Source: Alphaproteobacteria bacterium (GTDB lineage Bacteria > Pseudomonadota > Alphaproteobacteria > Micropepsales > Micropepsaceae). From it: a stretch of DNA of 7,521 bases. Both the position numbers and the translations under genes were made by a program. The stretch is from assembly GCA_019508105.1 (NCBI GenBank), contig JAEKMB010000289.1:1-7521 (forward strand). Reading direction: 5' to 3'. Under the pieces are notes generated by a model. It worked only from the letters and a program-made list of their open reading frames with translations. It was not told where the DNA came from and searched no databases. Below, in pieces: positions 1 to 4,927 of this stretch (positions are counted from its first letter, which is position 1; each line of letters opens with the position of its first letter).

Positions 1-6
1 GTGTTT

Positions 7-82
7 GGGTGATTAGCTCAGTTGGTAGAGCAGCTGACTCTTAATCAGCTTGTCGCAGGTTCGATCCCTGCATCACCCACCA
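7..82 (+). tRNA. tRNA-Lys, anticodon CTT
   Basis: A full 76-nt cloverleaf can be folded by eye. The acceptor stem GGGTGAT (7-13) pairs with ATCACCC (72-78). The anticodon stem GCTGA (33-37) pairs with TCAGC (45-49) around the loop CTCTTAA, which puts the anticodon CTT at 40-42 and makes it lysine-accepting for AAG codons. The T stem GCAGG (55-59) pairs with CCTGC (67-71) around a TTCGATC loop. Discriminator A79 is followed by an encoded CCA at 80-82. Only six bases precede the gene in the window, so its promoter is not visible. Its last 10 bases are also the antisense end of the neighbouring M81 gene. No second copy of the tRNA 3' end is seen in the window, so there is no sign of an integrated element here. 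Confidence 0.98.
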
Positions 83-1563
83 CTCTCCTCCATCGCATCC
101 AGGGGAAACACCGGCCGCCGCAGCCTTTTGTAAGGCAAGCGGGCAAGGTCTGACGTACAAGGACCGGCGGTGGAGACAGTGAAACTGGCGGCGGCGATGG
201 GGTCATAGGCGCGCCGATGTCCCACCGCGGCCTTGATGCCGATCATGCTGAGCTTTTCCGGATCAATGCCCTGGCTGCGCCATTGGCCCAGGTCCATCGG
301 CGCCAGCCGCTTGCTGGTCAGAAGGATGGTGACGCCGCCATGGCGCACCACCGCGCTGTCGCCCATGCTGACCTTGCTGCCCAGCACCACCATCTGGCTT
401 TGCCGGTCTTCCAGTTCAAAACGCCCGTCGCTGCGCGACACCAGTTCGACCTCCAGGGTCAGTGGCCCCGGGTCCAGCCGGCTGCCCTTGCCGCCGATCG
501 GCAAAGTGATGTGCCCGCCGATGGGGATGTTTTGCAATGCCGCCACGGCCGCTGCATCGGCCATCACCACGCCTGAGCCGGCCACGTCATACTTGACCAG
601 CGCCCGCAGAACCTCGGTGCAGTCGCCCGGTCCGCCGCCGCCGATATTGTCCGCCGGCTCCACCAGCAGCACCGGCCCATGGCCGCGCGGCACGAAATTG
701 CGCACCACTTCGTCCAGGTCATGTTCTTGGGGGACTCCTTCTTCGCGCCTTTGCCAGGCGATCTCCTCCAACTCGCGCAGCGCCGCCTTGGCGGCTTCGT
801 CATCGCCCTCGGTGATGATGCCGAAGGCGACGCCGGCATCGCGCACATCGGAATAGGCATAGCCCCCGACCACATTCACCGCCAGCACGCCAGGAACGTC
901 GCGCTCCATGCGGCGCGCCGCTTCCTCAAGCGCATGCATGGCGCCGTCGCGGGTGCCGGTGCCGGTAGGCGGCCACACAATCTTTGTCACCAGCACATGC
1001 TGGCGCGGGCGGATGCCGGTTTGCAGGCAGCGCGCCAGAAGTTCGGTAGCCCGCACAGCGCTCTCATAGGTGTCGTCATGCGGGCAGAGGCGGTAACAAA
1101 CCAGACCGTCGGATAGAGCACCCATCTCCTCGGTCAAGGTGGCGTGCAGGTCATAGACCCCGAAGATCGGCAGCTTGTCCGCGCCGGGTATGGCGCGGAT
1201 GCGCTTCAACAGTTCGCCATCCACGTCTTCCAGTTCGGTGGTCACCATGGCGCCATGCAGTGACAGGAAAATGCCGTCCAGGTCGTTCACGCTGGCGCGC
1301 AGCACCGGCTCCACCTCCTGCCAGAACAGCTCGAACACCTCATGCTCGACCATGCCGGAGGCGCCGCACAGATAATTGGCGGTGGGAATCACCTCCCAGC
1401 CGAAGCGTTTGGCGGTGGCGAGGAAACCGTCCACCTGCGAGCCGTCGCCGATGCGGTCCAGCAAGTCCTGGCCGCGATGGATCATGAAATCGCTCAAGGT
1501 TGTGCAGTCGTCGGTGAAGCTGTGGGTCTCATGGAAAATGCCCGCCAGCAGGATTTTGGTCAC
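73..1563 (-). CDS. M81 family metallopeptidase (MlrC-like hydrolase)
   Basis: A 496-aa protein of the M81/MlrC family: zinc-dependent hydrolases named after the enzyme that finishes linearised-microcystin breakdown in sphingomonads. Most family members have other, unknown substrates, so I do not infer microcystin degradation. The N-terminal DUF1485-type domain (about 3-290) starts with the family motif FHETHSF (10-16) and carries LSLHGAM (100-106). It also carries the metal site D138-x-H140 in YDLHAT with H162 in CPHDDTYE; the 22-residue spacing from H140 to H162 fits the known MlrC ligands. The C-terminal MlrC_C domain (about 297-489) has DNIGGGGPGDCT (305-316) and ends with the usual LPYKRLRRP...PLD. 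No signal peptide is seen, so it is probably cytoplasmic. The GTG start is chosen because the product then begins at the usual family N-terminus, a good Shine-Dalgarno precedes it, and no in-frame ATG lies nearby upstream. Open frame continues far upstream but is only antisense to the next genes. The stop lies inside the tRNA-Lys gene. It is divergent from the PQQ dehydrogenase operon. Confidence 0.95.
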   Translation of the reverse strand: MTKILLAGIFHETHSFTDDCTTLSDFMIHRGQDLLDRIGDGSQVDGFLATAKRFGWEVIPTANYLCGASGMVEHEVFELFWQEVEPVLRASVNDLDGIFLSLHGAMVTTELEDVDGELLKRIRAIPGADKLPIFGVYDLHATLTEEMGALSDGLVCYRLCPHDDTYESAVRATELLARCLQTGIRPRQHVLVTKIVWPPTGTGTRDGAMHALEEAARRMERDVPGVLAVNVVGGYAYSDVRDAGVAFGIITEGDDEAAKAALRELEEIAWQRREEGVPQEHDLDEVVRNFVPRGHGPVLLVEPADNIGGGGPGDCTEVLRALVKYDVAGSGVVMADAAAVAALQNIPIGGHITLPIGGKGSRLDPGPLTLEVELVSRSDGRFELEDRQSQMVVLGSKVSMGDSAVVRHGGVTILLTSKRLAPMDLGQWRSQGIDPEKLSMIGIKAAVGHRRAYDPIAAASFTVSTAGPCTSDLARLPYKRLRRPVFPLDAMEESGG

Positions 1564-1614
1564 GCGAGCCCCTCTGTTATCGTCTGCTCCGCTGGCAGGA
1601 TCGTTCCGGATGTC
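1564..1614. promoter_or_regulatory. Short divergent intergenic region
   Basis: These 51 bases separate the start codons of the M81 gene (leftward) and the PQQ dehydrogenase gene (rightward). They must hold both ribosome binding sites, and any promoter for either gene is either here or inside the 5' end of the opposite gene. I see no convincing -35/-10 pair and no clear inverted-repeat operator. On the plus strand a possible weak Shine-Dalgarno is CCGGA at 1606-1610; GGCAGGA at 1594-1600 is probably too distant. Confidence 0.45.
1569..1575 (-). promoter_or_regulatory. Ribosome binding site of the M81 gene
   Basis: On the minus strand AGAGGGG lies 5 bases before the GTG codon at 1563-1561. This decides the start, since no in-frame ATG exists nearby and the open frame runs on for more than 900 codons upstream as antisense of other genes. 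Confidence 0.7.
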
Positions 1615-3663
1615 ATGAAAAACAACAAGAAGATATGGGCGTTGGGACTTGGCCTGCTGGCTTTTGCCTTGCCGGCTTTTGGCCAGGGCGCCGACTGGGC
1701 GCGGTATGGCGGCGAGGGCGGGCGGCGCTTTTCCAGCCTGGTGCAGATCACCCGCGCCAATGTCGGCAAGCTGGCTGAGGCTTGGCGCTTTGACATGGCC
1801 GAGGCGGGCGATCCCCAGACCCATCCTTTGGCAATCAATGGCGTGGTCTACGCCTACACCCCCAGCCTGGACACCATCGCGCTGGACGGCGCCACCGGAA
1901 AGCTGCTCTGGCGCTTTCATTCCGGGGTGAAGGCGGGCGGGCCGCAGCGGGGCCTGGCTTTTTGGCAAAGGGGGCACCAGCGGCGCCTGTTCGCGGCGGC
2001 GGGCAATTATCTTTATGCGTTGGACCTTGCCAACGGAAAGCCGCTGCCGGATTTCGGCGTTGGCGGGCGCATTGACCTGCGCGAGGGGCTGGGCCGCGAC
2101 CCGGACAAGGTCAGCCTGGCGCTGACCACGCCCGGTGTGATCTGGCGCGACAGCATCATCATGGGATTTCGCACTGCCGAAAGCGCCCCGGCCGCGCCTG
2201 GCGACATCCGCGCTTTTGATGTGCGCACCGGCAAGCTGCGCTGGTCTTTCCACACCATCCCCCATCCCGGCGAGCCGGGCTATGAGAGTTGGCCGCCCGA
2301 TTACTGGAAGACCGGCGGCGGCGCCAATGCCTGGCCCGGCATGGTGGTGGATGAAAAGCGCGGCATGGTCTTTGCGCCCACCGGCTCCGCAGTGAGCGAT
2401 TTCTACGGCGCCGATCGCAGTGGCGACAACCTCTATGCCAACAGCCTGTTGGCGCTGGATGCCGATACGGGAAAATTGCGCTGGCATTTCCAGGGCGTGC
2501 ATCACGATGTCGCCGACCGCGATTTTCCCTCGCCGCCGGTGCTGCTGACCGTGCGCCGCGGCGGCAAGGTGGTGGACGCGGTGGCCCAGGCCACCAAGCA
2601 AGGCTATCTGTTCGTGCTGGACCGCGTTACCGGCAAACCGCTGTTTCCGGTAACGGAGATGGCGGTGCCGCAAAGCGATATCGAGACGCTGTCGCCCACC
2701 CAGCCGGTGCCGTCGTTGCCGGCGCCTTATGCCCGCCAGCATCTCAGCGAAGGCGTGCTGACCAACCGCACCCCGGCAGCGCATCAATGGGCCGTGGAGC
2801 AGTTCCGCAGCTTCGCCAATGACGGGCCGTTCCCGCATATGCGGCCGGGCCGGCAGACTCTGGCCTTTCCCGGCTTTGACGGCGGCGCCGAATGGGGCGG
2901 CCAGGCGTCGGCGGGCGGCATCCTTTATCTCAATGCCAATGACGTGGCCTGGACCGGCGGGCTGGCCGACAGCGCCACGGTTCATGGTTTGGGGGCACGG
3001 CTCTACCAGGACAATTGCGCCGGCTGCCATGGCCCCGACCGCAAGGGTGCGCCGCCGACTTTTCCCTCCCTGCTGGACAGCAAGCTGATTGACGGCCAGA
3101 TGGCCGAGGTGATCCGCGCCGGCCGCGGCCGCATGCCGGCCTTCAATTTTGCCGGCGAGAATATGGCGGCGCTGCTGAACTATGTTCGCGGCGGCGAGGA
3201 CAAGGAAATGACGACGGTGGCGAGCGGCGACCGGCCCGCCTATCGCTTTACCGGCTATCGCAAATTCCTGGATCCGGACGGCTATCCGGCAGTGGCGCCG
3301 CCCTGGGGCAGCTTGAGCGCCATTGACCTGAACAGCGGCAGCTATGTGTGGCGCATCCCGCTGGGGGAATATCCGGCCCTGGCCGACAAGAGCACCGGCT
3401 CGGAGAATTATGGCGGCCCGATCCTGACCGCCGGCGGGGTACTGTTCATCGCCGCCACGCTTTACGACAAAAAAATCCGCGCCTTCGATCCGCGCAGCGG
3501 CGGCCTGCTGTGGCAGGCCCAGTTGCCCTATGCCGGCAACGCCACCCCCATCACCTATATGGCCAGGGGACGGCAATATGTGCTGATCCAGGCCGACAAT
3601 GCGCGCGACCGCAAAGCGCCCCAGGGCGCGGCCTATGTCGCCTTCGCCCTGCCGGATCGCTAA
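1615..3663 (+). CDS. Periplasmic PQQ-dependent dehydrogenase with inserted cytochrome c domain
   Basis: A 682-aa quinoprotein of the membrane-glucose-dehydrogenase-like family, oxidising an alcohol or sugar with PQQ and passing electrons to its own heme c. A Sec signal peptide spans about 1-23 (MKNNKK, hydrophobic core, cleavage near AFG-QG). The propeller opens with DWARYGGEGG (27-36) and the ITRANVGKLAEAW segment (45-57). The active-site region has HHDVADRD (296-303), where D298 matches the catalytic-base Asp of E. coli Gcd, and K328 in ATKQGYLFVLDR matches its PQQ-contacting Lys. FPGFDGGAEWGG (418-429) is another family signature. A cytochrome c module (about 455-525) is inserted between blades, with CAGCH (468-472) and probable axial M507 in GRGRMPAF. 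The propeller then resumes through GGPILTAGGVLFIAATLYDKK. The two heme cysteines are the only cysteines, so the vicinal disulphide of methanol dehydrogenases is absent. No N-terminal membrane anchor of five helices is present, unlike Gcd. The usual Trp in the HHDxWD motif is Ala300. The start is the ATG directly before the signal peptide; 91 upstream in-frame codons are antisense to M81. It is first of three closely spaced genes. The substrate is unknown. Confidence 0.95.
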   Translation: MKNNKKIWALGLGLLAFALPAFGQGADWARYGGEGGRRFSSLVQITRANVGKLAEAWRFDMAEAGDPQTHPLAINGVVYAYTPSLDTIALDGATGKLLWRFHSGVKAGGPQRGLAFWQRGHQRRLFAAAGNYLYALDLANGKPLPDFGVGGRIDLREGLGRDPDKVSLALTTPGVIWRDSIIMGFRTAESAPAAPGDIRAFDVRTGKLRWSFHTIPHPGEPGYESWPPDYWKTGGGANAWPGMVVDEKRGMVFAPTGSAVSDFYGADRSGDNLYANSLLALDADTGKLRWHFQGVHHDVADRDFPSPPVLLTVRRGGKVVDAVAQATKQGYLFVLDRVTGKPLFPVTEMAVPQSDIETLSPTQPVPSLPAPYARQHLSEGVLTNRTPAAHQWAVEQFRSFANDGPFPHMRPGRQTLAFPGFDGGAEWGGQASAGGILYLNANDVAWTGGLADSATVHGLGARLYQDNCAGCHGPDRKGAPPTFPSLLDSKLIDGQMAEVIRAGRGRMPAFNFAGENMAALLNYVRGGEDKEMTTVASGDRPAYRFTGYRKFLDPDGYPAVAPPWGSLSAIDLNSGSYVWRIPLGEYPALADKSTGSENYGGPILTAGGVLFIAATLYDKKIRAFDPRSGGLLWQAQLPYAGNATPITYMARGRQYVLIQADNARDRKAPQGAAYVAFALPDR

Positions 3664-3672
3664 AGTGGCGGC

Positions 3673-4374
3673 ATGAAACAGGCATTGATCACCGGCGGGG
3701 CGCGGGGCATCGGTTTTGGCATCGCCGAGGCCATGCTGGCGGCGGGCTATGCCGTGACCGTCAGCGGCCTGACGGCGGAGGAAGTGGCTGGGGTGCCAGG
3801 CCGCGCAAACCTGACGGCGGTGAAGCTCGACGTCACCAGCGATGCGGAGGTCACCGCTTGCATCGGCAGGCTGAAAGGCCTGGACGCGCTGGTCAACTGC
3901 GCCGGCATCATCCTGCGCGACGGCCAGGAATTCACCGTCCAGGGCTTCCAAAAAGTCATCGAGGTCAATCTCACCGGCACCATGCGCATGTGCCTGGCGG
4001 CCCATCCCCTGTTGCAACAATCCGCAGGCACAATCGTCAACACGGCCTCGGTGTGGTCCTTCTTCGGTGGCGGGCTGGTGCCGGCCTATACCGCCTCCAA
4101 GGGCGGGGTGGCGCAACTGACCAAGGCACTGGCGGTGGCTTGGGCGCCCGCCATCCGCGTCAACGCCATCGCGCCCGGCTGGGTGGAGACGGCGCTGACG
4201 GAAGGTGCCCGCGGCGATGCTGCGCGCTCCAAGGCCATTGTGGAGCGCACGCCCCAGGGCCGCTGGGGCAAGCCGGAGGATATTGGTGGCGCGGTGGTGT
4301 TTTTGTGTTCGGATGCCGCATCTTTCATCACCGGTACGGTGCTGCCGGTGGACGGCGGCTATACCGCGAAATAA
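3673..4374 (+). CDS. SDR family NAD(P)-dependent oxidoreductase
   Basis: A 233-aa classical short-chain dehydrogenase/reductase, a soluble cytoplasmic enzyme that interconverts a secondary alcohol and a ketone. The Rossmann motif TGGARGIG is at 7-14 and NCAG, a variant of NNAG, at 75-78. The catalytic tetrad is N99, S126, Y139 and K143 in YTASK, with the normal 13-residue Ser-to-Tyr spacing. PGW (168-170) is followed by VET, and the protein ends with the usual VDGGY. After beta-2 the sequence is VSGLTAEE, which has neither the Asp typical of NAD enzymes nor a clear Arg for NADP, so the cofactor is not settled. At 233 aa it is slightly shorter than the usual 250, from short loops. It begins 9 bases after the PQQ dehydrogenase stop with only a weak GTGGCGG ribosome-binding sequence, which suggests cotranscription and perhaps translational coupling. 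Sugar-acid dehydrogenases (KduD-type) and 3-oxoacyl reductases are relatives; the substrate cannot be read from the sequence. Confidence 0.94.
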   Translation: MKQALITGGARGIGFGIAEAMLAAGYAVTVSGLTAEEVAGVPGRANLTAVKLDVTSDAEVTACIGRLKGLDALVNCAGIILRDGQEFTVQGFQKVIEVNLTGTMRMCLAAHPLLQQSAGTIVNTASVWSFFGGGLVPAYTASKGGVAQLTKALAVAWAPAIRVNAIAPGWVETALTEGARGDAARSKAIVERTPQGRWGKPEDIGGAVVFLCSDAASFITGTVLPVDGGYTAK

Positions 4375-4380
4375 GGCCCC

Positions 4381-4395
4381 GGCGGCGGAGCCGCC
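4381..4395 (+). other. Intercistronic GC hairpin
   Basis: GGCGGC (4381-4386) and GCCGCC (4390-4395) form a perfect 6-bp stem around a GGA loop, 6 bases after the SDR stop and just before the cupin ribosome binding site. It has no T-run after it, being followed by AATCAAAGG, so it does not look like an intrinsic terminator. It could be an mRNA-stability or processing element, or chance in GC-rich DNA. Confidence 0.4.
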
Positions 4396-4400
4396 AATCA

Positions 4401-4407
4401 AAGGAAG
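4401..4407 (+). promoter_or_regulatory. Ribosome binding site of the cupin gene
   Basis: AAGGAAG lies 4 bases before the ATG at 4412. It is the clearest Shine-Dalgarno in the window and fixes the cupin start against the in-frame open frame that continues upstream into the SDR gene. It suggests the cupin is translated more strongly than the SDR before it. Confidence 0.75.
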
Positions 4408-4411
4408 TCAA

Positions 4412-4927
4412 ATGGCCCAGGACAATTCCCGCATTCCCTATCGCCACCCTCAGCCCAAGGAGTCGCCGCCTGAGCTGGTGATCCCTTCTGCCATCCCCAC
4501 CGACGAGCGGGTTTGGGTGCCGCAGGGCGAGAATGTCTGGTTCCGGCCGCTATGCCTCTGTGCCTCGCGCGGCTACTGGATGAACCTGCTGCGGGTGCGC
4601 AAGTCGGGCGTGCTGTCACGCCACCGCCATCCCCAACCGGTGCATGGCTATGTCATCAAGGGCCGCTGGCGCTATCTGGAGCATGACTGGACAGCGGAGG
4701 AAGGCGGCTATGTCTACGAAGCGCCGGGCGAGACCCACACATTGGTGGTGGACGAAGGGGTCGAGGAGATGATCACCCTGTTCCAGGTCAATGGCGTGAT
4801 GATCTATGTCGATCCGGATGGCGGCGTCTTGGGCTATGAGGACGTCTTCACCAAGATCGCTCTGTGCCGCGCCCATTACGAGAAAGTGGGCTTGGGCGGG
4901 GATTATGTGGATCAGTTCATCCGCTAA
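4412..4927 (+). CDS. Cupin, 2,4'-dihydroxyacetophenone dioxygenase family protein
   Basis: A 171-aa single-domain cupin resembling the 2,4'-dihydroxyacetophenone dioxygenase (DAD) family, whose founding enzymes use non-heme iron and O2 to cleave an aryl hydroxyketone to 4-hydroxybenzoate and formate. Cupin motif 1 is G66 followed by H71-R-H73 and H78, then G84. Motif 2 is G98...P104-G-E-T-H108. H71, H73 and H108 are the likely metal ligands; H78 sits where classical cupins have Glu, and E90, E103 or E106 could supply a carboxylate. The segments VWVPQGENVWFRPL (34-47), GYWMNLLRVRKSGVLSRHRHP (54-74) and the end DYVDQFIR are, as I recall the family, typical of it. No signal peptide is seen, so it is cytoplasmic. 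The start is set by the strong AAGGAAG site; the gene follows the SDR after 37 bases. Its TAA overlaps the stop of the convergent TPR gene. Many family members have unknown substrates, so the reaction on a hydroxyketone is only a hypothesis. Confidence 0.92.
   Translation: MAQDNSRIPYRHPQPKESPPELVIPSAIPTDERVWVPQGENVWFRPLCLCASRGYWMNLLRVRKSGVLSRHRHPQPVHGYVIKGRWRYLEHDWTAEEGGYVYEAPGETHTLVVDEGVEEMITLFQVNGVMIYVDPDGGVLGYEDVFTKIALCRAHYEKVGLGGDYVDQFIR

Noticed and set aside
7..1563. Possible integrated element at tRNA-Lys with an att repeat.
   Set aside because: No integrase gene and no second copy of the tRNA 3' end is present in this window; only the gene overlap is unusual.
73..1563. Annotation of the M81 protein as a microcystinase MlrC taking part in microcystin degradation.
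   Set aside because: The neighbours mlrA, mlrB and mlrD are absent and most M81 proteins are not involved in microcystin breakdown.
1342..1614. Ninety-one in-frame codons upstream of the PQQ dehydrogenase signal peptide.
   Set aside because: They are antisense to the M81 gene, and the signal peptide directly after the ATG at 1615 marks the real N-terminus.
4381..4395. Intrinsic terminator between the SDR and the cupin.
   Set aside because: The stem is short and not followed by a T-run, and the gene spacing suits a single transcript.
1564..4401. Minus-strand open frame continuing upstream of the M81 gene for about 946 codons, giving an apparent 1442-aa protein.
   Set aside because: It lies antisense to the PQQ dehydrogenase and SDR genes, which have full family motifs. 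Its translation has no recognisable motif and is rich in His, Arg, Ala and Gly, as expected from a mirror frame of GC-rich codons. The M81 family N-terminus begins at the GTG at 1563.
4205..4411. Upstream extension of the cupin frame into the SDR gene.
   Set aside because: It overlaps the conserved SDR C-terminus; the strong AAGGAAG site and the family N-terminus point to the ATG at 4412.
3348..4481. A 377-codon plus-strand open frame across the PQQ dehydrogenase, SDR and cupin genes.
   Set aside because: It is an off-frame shadow of three well-supported genes, with low-complexity Arg/Gly/Ala/His-rich translation and no motif.
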